A stretch of 21,073 bases of DNA from DATAYF01 sp036272735. GTDB lineage: Bacteria > Chloroflexota > Ktedonobacteria > Ktedonobacterales > Ktedonobacteraceae. The position numbers were made by a program, and so were the translations under genes. Location of the stretch: assembly GCA_036272735.1 (NCBI GenBank), contig DATAYF010000477.1, forward strand, positions 1-21,073, given 5' to 3'. Positions 6,999-13,505 of this stretch are shown one piece after another; position 1 is the first letter of the stretch, and each line of letters starts with the position of its first letter. The notes beneath the pieces were generated by a model, which was given only the letters and a program-made list of their open reading frames with translations, was not told the DNA's origin and made no database searches.

Positions 6999-7661
6999 TT
7001 ATGCATGGTTATCTTGTTGTTGAAAGTACCGGTGTAGTTCTTGTTGCAATGCCTGCATAGATGCTTGTAGTTGTGCTTGATTGATGGCTGCGGTGAGATC
7101 CCCCCTGGTTTTTTCCAAGATACCACGCGTGGCATCGGTCACGCGTCGCAAACCGCCAGTGATCGCGTCGGGAAAATCTACCGTCGTCAACAGTGCGTAG
7201 ATGTCGTCCATATTGTTCAAATACGTTTCGCAATCATTGAAATTTCCACGGCGTAACTGATCCAGAAGGTAGCGTCTCATCTCGCCGACCGCTTCTGCCA
7301 GGCCGTTGAGATAAGCGGCATACCCTACCGCGATTTCGTTAGGAGTAGGCAAGGGGTGTTGTTGAGCGAGCGCCGCAAAGGTGACGGCTTCCGCGTACTC
7401 TTTTTGAGCATCCTGCACAAAGCCAGCGTAGTAAATATCCTGGTGGTCACGGAGATCGGCGGCCATTTCCGCGACGAGCGTCGCCGCCTGGGTGCGCAGT
7501 TCGGCAGCTTTGGCGTATTCGTGGCGATGTACGGCGCGAATACTGTTCGCACAATAGCGGATAGTGGCTCGCGACTTCGGCAAAGCCAGTTCGCGGGCGG
7601 CATGCTTGAGCGCGAGATATTCTAGTGCAGCCTGGCCGATTGCATCTATATCTTGTGGCAT
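6999..7661 (-). CDS. Translin-family protein
   Basis: A 220-residue, almost wholly helical protein with the translin/TRAX pattern: RATIRYCANSIRAVHRHEY near residue 30, a long acidic helix, NEIAVGYAAYLNGLAEAVGEMRRYLLDQLRRG (the conserved Y..GL.E..GE.RR core), then MDDIYALLTTVDFPDA and RVTDATRGILEKTRGDL. Eukaryotic translin and TRAX form the C3PO octamer, an RNA-binding endonuclease involved in RNA silencing and tRNA processing; archaeal and some bacterial genomes encode single homologues with unclear jobs. The start at 7661 has AAAGGA 9 bases upstream. The last ~30 residues (Gln-rich, ending FQQQDNHA) look disordered. It is transcribed away from the kinase gene at 7963 and is separated from menA by 182 bases. 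RNA binding or cleavage is inferred from family only. Confidence 0.82.
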   Translation of the reverse strand: MPQDIDAIGQAALEYLALKHAARELALPKSRATIRYCANSIRAVHRHEYAKAAELRTQAATLVAEMAADLRDHQDIYYAGFVQDAQKEYAEAVTFAALAQQHPLPTPNEIAVGYAAYLNGLAEAVGEMRRYLLDQLRRGNFNDCETYLNNMDDIYALLTTVDFPDAITGGLRRVTDATRGILEKTRGDLTAAINQAQLQASMQALQQELHRYFQQQDNHA

Positions 7662-7962
7662 ACCAATAAGTCCTTTCTATGATAACTGTAGTGTACCATA
7701 GAAAAAGCGATCTGAGTATGCTCTTAGCCAATAGTGTTCGGAGCGGGGTGGACCATGCTTTTGGCGCTCGATAAATGCATTTCGCACCTGGGTGCATGCT
7801 GGTCCTGGTACCTCTGGCGGTTTCAATGCAAGAAGTAATCTTTACGCAACGTAAAATCGTATCAGTATTGGTATGTAAATATTCGTACGTATATTCCTCA
7901 ATTCATTTTTGAAAACTTCAGCGCTTCTGGCGCTTTGTATATAGACGAAAAGATACTATCTT
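7662..7962. other. Divergent intergenic region (translin / kinase)
   Basis: This 301-base region holds no credible gene. It contains the translin ribosome site next to 7661, a dyad-rich patch at 7751-7804 (GACCA at 7751-7755 pairs with TGGTC at 7800-7804; GCACC-TG-GGTGC at 7784-7795), and a promoter candidate for the kinase at 7868-7895. The dyads could be operator or leader structure; I cannot decide. Confidence 0.4.
7868..7895 (+). promoter_or_regulatory. Possible promoter of the kinase gene
   Basis: TTGGTA (7868-7873), a 16-base spacer and TATATT (7890-7895) lie 67 bases upstream of the kinase ATG. The -35 is a moderate match. Confidence 0.4.
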
Positions 7963-9180
7963 ATGGAATTAATTGGCGCTATTCTTAACAACTATCGCAT
8001 TACGCAACATTTGGTGCGGGGGGGCATGGCGGAAATATATCTGGCAGAGCAGCAAGAGACCGGGGAACTGGTCGCGGTGAAAATGGTGCGCGACAGTAGC
8101 ATGGATCATTTCGAGCGTTTTCGCCGCGAGGTGAAAACTGTTGCCGAGCTAAAGCACCCTCACATTTTGCCCGCGCTGGATGATGGCGAATATGGACCCT
8201 GGTATTATCTAGTCACCCCGTATATTCAACATGGCACGCTCAACAAACGCCTGGCACGTGGCCCATTAACATTAACCGATGCCGGAGAGATTTTGGAGCA
8301 AATCGCCGGGGCGTTGCAGTTCGCTCATGAGCACGGCGTTGTGCACCGCGATATTAAGCCCACAAACGTGTTGATGCGCGACGATCACTATGCCTACCTG
8401 GCTGATTTCGGGCTGGTCAAAAGCACTGGCACGGACCATAGTCTGACGCAATCTGGCTATTTGATTGGCACTCCCGAGTATATGGCCCCCGAACTGGTGG
8501 ATGTTCCGGCTACCCCGGCCAGCGATACTTACGCGCTTGGTATTTTGCTGTACCAGATGTTGGCGGGGCGCGTGCCTTTTAAGGGGACGACCCCGGTTTC
8601 CATTGTGTGGAAACATCTACAAGACACTCCTGAACCACCTTCGAAGTTTAACGTGGCTATTCCTTTTTCTGTTGATCAGGTCATTCTAGGAGCGCTAGAA
8701 AAGGACCCACAAAAGCGCATTGCTACGCCCCGTGATCTGTACCAGGCGTATCAGCGCGCGATGACCATCGAAGAGCAAACAGTGCAGGTACCTTTCGCCA
8801 GCGTTGACGAGGCAACAATACAGATGCCGCAAAATGCCTTGCCAGTCGATATTCAAATCGTGCCCGTCTCTTCACTATCGTCATTTTCGTCGCGGATCGA
8901 ATCGCTTTCTACATCGCGTAAAGCTGCGTTCGCGGCTATTATTGTGCTGGCGTTTCTTGCTATTCCCTTGTTAGGCTTCGCCATGCTCGGTGGTGGAAAT
9001 AGGCCACCGACGTCTGCTCCAACCGTCATTCATACAATTCCTACCCAAATGACCATGACCCCTAGCCCAACGATAAGAGCGAGGCCGACAGTAAAGGTGA
9101 CAGCAGAGCCAGTGTCGCAACATCATCAAGCTTCTTCAAAGAGTCAACATACGTCCTCGAAGAAGCACAACCATAATTAA
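7963..9180 (+). CDS. Transmembrane PknB-type Ser/Thr protein kinase
   Basis: A 405-residue kinase. The catalytic domain (about residues 11-275) has the Gly-rich loop in the form LVRGGMAEIY, the ATP-binding Lys40 in VAVKMV, HRDIKPTNVL with catalytic Asp130, DFG at 148-150, an activation segment ending GTPEYMAPEL, and ASDTYALGILLYQMLAG. All residues needed for activity are present. A juxtamembrane stretch leads to one TM helix at about 321-342. The outside tail of ~60 residues is rich in Thr, Pro, Ser, Lys and His (ending KKHNHN) and has no PASTA or other sensor domain. It may sense the envelope or simply anchor the enzyme. The PP2C at 4798 is a plausible counterpart. The ATG at 7963 has only a weak ribosome site. 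Confidence 0.92.
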   Translation: MELIGAILNNYRITQHLVRGGMAEIYLAEQQETGELVAVKMVRDSSMDHFERFRREVKTVAELKHPHILPALDDGEYGPWYYLVTPYIQHGTLNKRLARGPLTLTDAGEILEQIAGALQFAHEHGVVHRDIKPTNVLMRDDHYAYLADFGLVKSTGTDHSLTQSGYLIGTPEYMAPELVDVPATPASDTYALGILLYQMLAGRVPFKGTTPVSIVWKHLQDTPEPPSKFNVAIPFSVDQVILGALEKDPQKRIATPRDLYQAYQRAMTIEEQTVQVPFASVDEATIQMPQNALPVDIQIVPVSSLSSFSSRIESLSTSRKAAFAAIIVLAFLAIPLLGFAMLGGGNRPPTSAPTVIHTIPTQMTMTPSPTIRARPTVKVTAEPVSQHHQASSKSQHTSSKKHNHN

Positions 9181-9184
9181 AAAT

Positions 9185-9223
9185 ATCTCAAATTTCTCTG
9201 TTCGTATGTACTTTTGTTGAGAT
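9185..9223. terminator. Weak inverted repeat after the kinase gene
   Basis: ATCTCAA (9185-9191) pairs with TTGAGAT (9217-9223) across a 25-base loop just past the kinase stop. It is a poor terminator candidate. Confidence 0.25.
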
Positions 9224-9239
9224 TCTTGTAGGTTTATCA

Positions 9240-9269
9240 TTGCCATACCCTACTGAAACACGTTATGAT
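9240..9269 (+). promoter_or_regulatory. Promoter of the hemE-hemE-hemH operon
   Basis: TTGCCA (9240-9245), an 18-base spacer and TATGAT (9264-9269) form a good sigma70-type promoter. Transcription from about 9276 gives a leader of about 150 bases containing several hairpins. Confidence 0.55.
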
Positions 9270-9290
9270 ATGTAGGATAAGCATCCCGTA

Positions 9291-9316
9291 GGCGTGTAGC
9301 GAATGATGTATACGCC
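9291..9316 (+). other. Hairpin in the hem operon leader
   Basis: GGCGTGTA (9291-9298) pairs with TATACGCC (9309-9316), 8 bp including one G-T pair, around a 10-base loop. A smaller hairpin, CACA-TTT-TGTG, follows at about 9333-9343. Together with the element at 9356-9416 it makes a strongly structured 5' leader. Confidence 0.4.
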
Positions 9317-9355
9317 CGACCCTGTTTGGGAGGCACATTTTGTGCTGAATACACT

Positions 9356-9416
9356 CTTATTCCGAACATCAACGCCACTAGCGCTGCGCGTTCAAGCGTT
9401 CGGGTAAGCAGTAAGG
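9356..9416 (+). repeat. Structured repeat, copy 1, upstream of hemE1
   Basis: This copy shares CTTATTCCGAA, CAACGCCACT, AGCGCT, CGCG and TTCGG in the same order with 11593-11660 upstream of hemH. The outer stem is CCGAAC (9362-9367) with GTTCGG (9398-9403), and the inner hairpin is AGCGC (9380-9384) with GCGTT (9388-9392, one G-T pair). The ribosome site AAGGA lies just downstream, 22 bases between stem and ATG. Confidence 0.6.
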
Positions 9417-9425
9417 AAATTTTAT

Positions 9426-10496
9426 ATGCAGAATACCAGGACGAATGCGGTGCTGCCCGCACGCACGGGCGTTGCACGCTTTCTCGATGCCTGCCATCAT
9501 AGACAACCCGACGCGACTCCGATCTGGTTTATGCGCCAGGCGGGACGTTGCCTGGCAGAGTACCGTGCTCTACGCCAGAAATACGACATGCTCACGATGG
9601 TGAAGACGCCGGAACTGAGCGCCGAAGTGACTTTGATGCCCATTGAAAAGTTGGGCGTGGACGCGGCAATCATTTACTCCGATATCATGGTGCCGCTAGA
9701 AGCAATGGGTGTCCCGTTTGAGATCCAGCATGAAGTAGGACCGGTTATTCACCATCCTATCCGCACTCAGCAGGATATTGAGGCGTTACGCGTGCCGGCA
9801 GGCGCGGAGATTGCACCATTTATGATGCACGCAATCGAAATCGTGCGTCGCGAACTTGATGGCAAGCAGGCTGTGATCGGCTTCGCTGGAGCGCCCTTTA
9901 CGTTGGCCTGCTACATGGTCGAGGGGCGTCCTTCGCGCGATTACCGCAACGCCAAAGCGATGATGTACGGTCAGCCCGAACTATGGCACTCCTTGATGGA
10001 AAAATTGGCGACGGTGACCGCGCGTTACCTGCTTGAACAGGTGCAATCAGGCGTGGATGCTGTGCAGCTTTTTGATAGCTGGATAGGCGCGCTCAGCCCC
10101 AGCGTCTACCAACACTACGTGCAACCCTATGTGCGGCGTATTTTCGAGGCCGTCGGGCAGACAGGCACGCCAGCAATCCACTTTGGAACCGGTACCAGCG
10201 CATTATTAGAGTCGTTGACCGAAGCCGGTGGCGATATTATCGGCCTTGACTGGCAGGTTGATCTTGATGATGCCTGGGCACGAGTCGGTTTCGAGCATGG
10301 TGTGCAGGGCAACCTTGATCCCGCGTTGTTGCTGACCTCCTGGCCAATCATACAAGCAGCGATGCGCGACGTGCTACAGCGAGCCGCTAACCGTCCGGGT
10401 CACATTTTCAATCTGGGGCACGGCGTGCTGGCTCCTACTGATCCCGACCTGTTGCGCCAACTTGTGGAAGCTGTGCACGCGGAGACCCAGAGGTAA
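9426..10496 (+). CDS. hemE: Uroporphyrinogen decarboxylase
   Basis: A 356-residue TIM-barrel enzyme that removes four carboxyl groups from uroporphyrinogen III to give coproporphyrinogen III in haem synthesis (cytoplasm). The signature PIWFMRQAGR is intact with Arg37 and Arg41, which bind substrate carboxylates, and Asp86 is present in IIYSDIMVP, numbered exactly as in the human enzyme. Other family motifs are CYMVEGRPSRDY, QLFDSWIGALSP, IHFGTGT and FNLGHGVLAPTDP with His332. Length is normal for the family. AAGGA lies 9 bases before the ATG. It is followed after 20 bases by a paralogue and then hemH, so this is the catalytic hemE of a haem operon. Confidence 0.96.
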   Translation: MQNTRTNAVLPARTGVARFLDACHHRQPDATPIWFMRQAGRCLAEYRALRQKYDMLTMVKTPELSAEVTLMPIEKLGVDAAIIYSDIMVPLEAMGVPFEIQHEVGPVIHHPIRTQQDIEALRVPAGAEIAPFMMHAIEIVRRELDGKQAVIGFAGAPFTLACYMVEGRPSRDYRNAKAMMYGQPELWHSLMEKLATVTARYLLEQVQSGVDAVQLFDSWIGALSPSVYQHYVQPYVRRIFEAVGQTGTPAIHFGTGTSALLESLTEAGGDIIGLDWQVDLDDAWARVGFEHGVQGNLDPALLLTSWPIIQAAMRDVLQRAANRPGHIFNLGHGVLAPTDPDLLRQLVEAVHAETQR

Positions 10497-10516
10497 AAGG
10501 GAGTATTCGTATAGTC

Positions 10517-11590
10517 ATGCAAGAGGAGAAAAAGCTTTCGACTTCGTCTAGAACACGTAGCGGGGTGGCGCGCTTTATGGCCGCCTGCCATCATCAGCAG
10601 CCCGATGCGACGCCGGTCTGGTTTATGCGTCAGGGTGGAAGTGGTTTCGCCGTTTATCGAGAGATGCTGAAAAAATACGATGTAATGACGATTGCCAAGA
10701 CGCCGGAGTTGAGTTCGAGCGTTGCGCTCATCCCCATTAGAGAATTGGGCGTAGACGCGGCCGTGCTGTATGCTGATATTATGCTGCCCGTTGAAGAGAT
10801 GGGGATCGAGCTACACATTGAGCCTGCGGTTGGTCCGATTATTCACAATCCCATCCGCAATATGCACGATGTCGAGGCGCTGCGTACTCCCACCAGTGCA
10901 GAGATTACGCCATTTGTCATGGGTGGCATTCGCCTGTTGCATGAGGAATTGGCAAGAAAGCAGGCGATCATCGGCATCTCTGGCGCGCCTTTTACGCTGG
11001 CTTGCTATATGATCGAAGGCCGCCCATCGCGCGACTATCGTACCGCTAAAGCGCTGCTGTACAGTCAACCCGAATTGTGGCACGCGCTGATGGAGAAACT
11101 GACGACGGTTATCTCCGGCTATCTGGTGGCGCAGGTGCGGGCGGGCGTCGACGTCGTGCAGCTTTTCGATAGCTGGGTGGGTTCGATCAATCCGAGCACG
11201 TACCGCAAGTTCGTCCTACCCTACACACAACGTATCTTCGCGGCTGTCAAGCAGACAGGCACGCCAGCGATTCATTTTGGTACCGGCACCGGCGCGCTAC
11301 TCGATAGCATGGCTGAGGCGGGCGGCGATGTGTTGAGCATTGATTGGCGCATGGACCTGGATACGGCCTGGGAGCAGATCGGTTTCGAGCGTGGTATTCA
11401 AGGTAATCTTGACCCAGCGTTGATGTTGACCTCCTGGCCCGTAATCGAGGCGGGCATGCGTGATGTCTTGCAGCGGGCCGCCAATCGTCCCGGTCATATT
11501 TTCAATTTTGGGCACGCGATGCCCGCGACATCTGATCCCGACCTGCTGCGTCGCCTCGTCGATACGATACATGAACAGACGCAACGCTAA
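10517..11590 (+). CDS. HemE paralogue with altered signature motif
   Basis: A 357-residue close relative of the preceding HemE, in tandem and colinear over its full length. It keeps WFMRQ with Arg38 and the Asp of LYADIMLP (Asp87), CYMIEGRPSRDY, LFDSWVG and the His of FNFGH (His333). However, the invariant MRQAGR..L is MRQGGSGFAVYR: the second Arg, which contacts substrate carboxylates in characterised enzymes, is replaced by Ser42. The C-terminal LGHG is FGHA. The rest of the domain looks intact and under selection, so it is not a pseudogene. It may act on another porphyrinogen, work as a partner of HemE1, or have lost decarboxylase activity. GGGAG at 10499-10503 is a rather distant ribosome site (13 bases). 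Placement inside the haem operon ties it to tetrapyrroles. Confidence 0.88.
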   Translation: MQEEKKLSTSSRTRSGVARFMAACHHQQPDATPVWFMRQGGSGFAVYREMLKKYDVMTIAKTPELSSSVALIPIRELGVDAAVLYADIMLPVEEMGIELHIEPAVGPIIHNPIRNMHDVEALRTPTSAEITPFVMGGIRLLHEELARKQAIIGISGAPFTLACYMIEGRPSRDYRTAKALLYSQPELWHALMEKLTTVISGYLVAQVRAGVDVVQLFDSWVGSINPSTYRKFVLPYTQRIFAAVKQTGTPAIHFGTGTGALLDSMAEAGGDVLSIDWRMDLDTAWEQIGFERGIQGNLDPALMLTSWPVIEAGMRDVLQRAANRPGHIFNFGHAMPATSDPDLLRRLVDTIHEQTQR

Positions 11591-11592
11591 GA

Positions 11593-11660
11593 CCTTATTC
11601 CGAAAACCAACGCCACTGACGTGGCTAGCGCTACGCGCTCAGGTTTTCGGAGAAGTAGTA
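11593..11660 (+). repeat. Structured repeat, copy 2, upstream of hemH
   Basis: The outer stem is CCGAAAACC (11600-11608) with GGTTTTCGG (11642-11650). Inside are two hairpins: GCCAC-TGAC-GTGGC (11612-11625) and AGCGC-TAC-GCGCT (11627-11639), a three-way-junction shape. Compared with copy 1 at 9356-9416 it has the extra first hairpin and a longer, covarying outer stem. It fills the gap between hemE2 and hemH. Confidence 0.65.
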
Positions 11661-11690
11661 AATATATACATTCGCGATAGAGGAAAACGT

Positions 11691-12635
11691 ATGGCAGAGA
11701 AACAGATTGGCGTCATGCTGATGACCTACGGTTCACCGGCGACGCTTGATGATATTCCGGTCTACATCAAAAACGTCTACGGCGGGCGCGATCCGTCTCC
11801 CGAAGTGCTCACCGAGTTTCATCGTCGCTACGATTTGATCGGTGGTTCACCGTTGTTGCGCATTACCCGCGAACAGGCGGCGGCGCTGGAAGAGACGTTG
11901 AACCGCGAGAGCGGCGCTGCTGCCACCTACCATGTGGTCGCGGGTATGCGCTTTGCCCCGCCATTTATTGCTGATGTTGTGCCCGACGTGGCCCGTGGTG
12001 TGCAGGAGCTTGTTGGCATTATCATGTCTCCGCAGTACTCGCCGATCATCATGAGTGGTTATGTGCGTACGCTGCGCGAAGCGGTGGCGAACCTGCATCG
12101 CGACGACTTGCGGCTGGCGATTGCCGAGGACTGGCATATGCAGCCCTACTTCTTGCAAGCGTTGGCCGAGCGTATTCGTCAGGCATTGGAACGCTTCCCC
12201 GCGACGCTACGCGAACATGTGCCGGTACTGCTCACGGCGCACAGCATGCCTAAGCGCGTGGTTGAGAACGAGCCGGACTACATCAACGATCTCAAGGAAA
12301 CGGCGGTGGCAGTTGCGAAAATGGTGGGTCTGGCTGATGATCGTTGGGGATTTTGCTATCAAAGCGCGGGCCACACGCCGGAAGAGTGGCTCAAGCCAGA
12401 TTTCGCCGACGTAATGCCTGAATTGAAGGCACGTGGCGAGACGCACGTGCTGATTGCTCCGGTGCAGTTCTTAGCCGATCATCTAGAGATCCTCTACGAT
12501 ATCGAGATTGGAGCGCGTGAGCAGGCAGAAGAGCACGGTATCCAGTTTGCGCGTATCGAGTCGATGAACACTTCGCCACTGTTCATCAAGGCGCTGGCAA
12601 GTGTGGTCAAGGATGCACAGGCGCAAGTAGAGTGA
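11691..12635 (+). CDS. hemH: Ferrochelatase (coproporphyrin ferrochelatase type)
   Basis: A 314-residue enzyme inserting Fe(II) into a porphyrin. The frame is open from 11460, but AGAGGA at 11679-11684, 6 bases before the ATG at 11691, and alignment of GVMLMTYGSP to the family N-terminus fix the start. Metal-site residues are present: His184 in LLTAHSMPKRV and Glu266 in FLADHLEILYDIE. Tyr13 in MTYGSP, and the stretch YIKNVYGGRDPSPEVL plus RYDLIGGSPL, resemble the B. subtilis enzyme (Tyr13, His183, Glu264), now known to act on coproporphyrin III. This suggests the coproporphyrin-dependent haem branch, which also needs an oxidase and HemQ; neither is in this window. It is the last gene of the hemE operon. 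Confidence 0.94.
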   Translation: MAEKQIGVMLMTYGSPATLDDIPVYIKNVYGGRDPSPEVLTEFHRRYDLIGGSPLLRITREQAAALEETLNRESGAAATYHVVAGMRFAPPFIADVVPDVARGVQELVGIIMSPQYSPIIMSGYVRTLREAVANLHRDDLRLAIAEDWHMQPYFLQALAERIRQALERFPATLREHVPVLLTAHSMPKRVVENEPDYINDLKETAVAVAKMVGLADDRWGFCYQSAGHTPEEWLKPDFADVMPELKARGETHVLIAPVQFLADHLEILYDIEIGAREQAEEHGIQFARIESMNTSPLFIKALASVVKDAQAQVE

Positions 12636-12647
12636 CAGGAATAGTCG

Positions 12648-12687
12648 AGATGGAGAACCGTACATAATAGTGGATGGCTCTCCATCT
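12648..12687. terminator. Hairpin between hemH and the convergent YtkA-like gene
   Basis: AGATGGAGA (12648-12656) pairs perfectly with TCTCCATCT (12679-12687) across a 22-base loop, 12 bases after the hemH stop. The stem is weaker than the other gene-end hairpins of the window but is placed the same way. Confidence 0.5.
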
Positions 12688-12818
12688 TCTATGGCCTATT
12701 GTTTTTCGAATAACCTTCTTCTTTTCTCTCATCTTTAACCCACTGGAAAGTCGGGGTTCTGCATATCACATCTTCTAACATATGGAACCTCGGTTGCAGC
12801 CATTCTTTCTTATATCCC

Positions 12819-13250
12819 CTATTGTGCAGTAACTTTGAAGGTTGTGCTTGCTGGTGCTGTCCCTGGCGCTTCTACAGTGATGTGCACATCCCAGGGGCCA
12901 CCCATGGAAAATTGTAGTGGTACTTGATAGGTACCGGGCACCGTTTGTCGTGCTGTAGCATGATCCGTCCCCATATCCATCGTTTCCATATTGGTAGTGA
13001 GCGTGACATGGGCGTTGGTCACCAGTTGCTGGGCCGTGCCGTGCGTGATACGCAATGAAAGGGTAGCTGTCTGGGTACTGTGTGGTGGGTTGGGATCGGT
13101 TTGTAGCGTGATGTGATATGGTCCAGCGTTGGCTGTTTGGACGTGTGCAGTTGGATGTTGAGGGAGAATGTCGGGGAGAATTGCACCAGCCCAGGTGAGG
13201 ATAAGCAAAATGGCGAGGCCGATCACCAGTATCAGTAGTTTTCGTTTCAT
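12819..13250 (-). CDS. YtkA-like exported or membrane-anchored protein
   Basis: A 143-residue protein. I use the ATG at 13250 (MKRKLLILVIG), which has AGGA just upstream, instead of 13274. Residues 4-24 form a signal anchor. The rest is a single Ig-like beta domain matching the YtkA/FixH-like pattern: GPYHITLQTDPNPP, TATLSLRITHG, NAHVTLTTNMETMDMG, PGTYQVPLQFSMGGPWDVHITVEAPG. The domain is frequent in proteins linked to copper handling or cytochrome oxidase maturation, and METMDMG offers Met ligands, but metal binding is not shown. It stands alone between two gene blocks transcribed on the other strand. Confidence 0.75.
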   Translation of the reverse strand: MKRKLLILVIGLAILLILTWAGAILPDILPQHPTAHVQTANAGPYHITLQTDPNPPHSTQTATLSLRITHGTAQQLVTNAHVTLTTNMETMDMGTDHATARQTVPGTYQVPLQFSMGGPWDVHITVEAPGTAPASTTFKVTAQ

Positions 13251-13289
13251 GCCATCCTGCCTTTCTCGAAGCATTCAAAATATACACTA

Positions 13290-13322
13290 TTTTCGTCAGA
13301 ATTGAAAGGGGCGTGACGAAAA
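13290..13322. promoter_or_regulatory. Inverted repeat in the divergent promoter region
   Basis: TTTTCGTCA (13290-13298) and TGACGAAAA (13314-13322) are exact inverted repeats with a 15-base gap. On the minus strand they overlap the expected promoter of the YtkA-like gene (TATATT at about 13278-13283, with a weak TTTCAA 17 bases upstream). An operator is possible. Confidence 0.35.
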
Positions 13323-13344
13323 AACCTGATTTTTCGAAGTGCAA

Positions 13345-13374
13345 TTGACAGTTTCATATGCCACATGGTATTTT
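13345..13374 (+). promoter_or_regulatory. Promoter of the zinc-ribbon kinase gene
   Basis: TTGACA (13345-13350), an 18-base spacer and TATTTT (13369-13374) lie about 130 bases upstream of the ATG. The -35 is perfect and the -10 is moderate. Confidence 0.5.
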
Positions 13375-13505
13375 ACACTTATCTATTTCTATAGGCACTA
13401 ATAAAGATATCGGAAGGCGACTGTTGGTTATATTTTCTTGCATTCATAATAAGTACGAAACCTTTATATGAATGTATATGGTGTTAATGGAAAATGGAGT
13501 TATGT

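Noticed and set aside
7751..7812. T-box-like look of the sequence around GGTGCATGC...TGGTACC
   Set aside because: There is no conserved T-box core, no terminator/antiterminator pair, and no aminoacyl-tRNA or amino-acid gene downstream.
11460..11690. Extension of the hemH frame upstream, overlapping hemE2
   Set aside because: The extra 77 residues match no ferrochelatase N-terminus, and a strong ribosome site marks the ATG at 11691.
12775..13344. Minus-strand open frame of 189 codons overlapping the YtkA-like gene
   Set aside because: Its translation is low-complexity His/Ser/Thr-rich without signal or domain; the other frame gives a signal anchor and a known fold.
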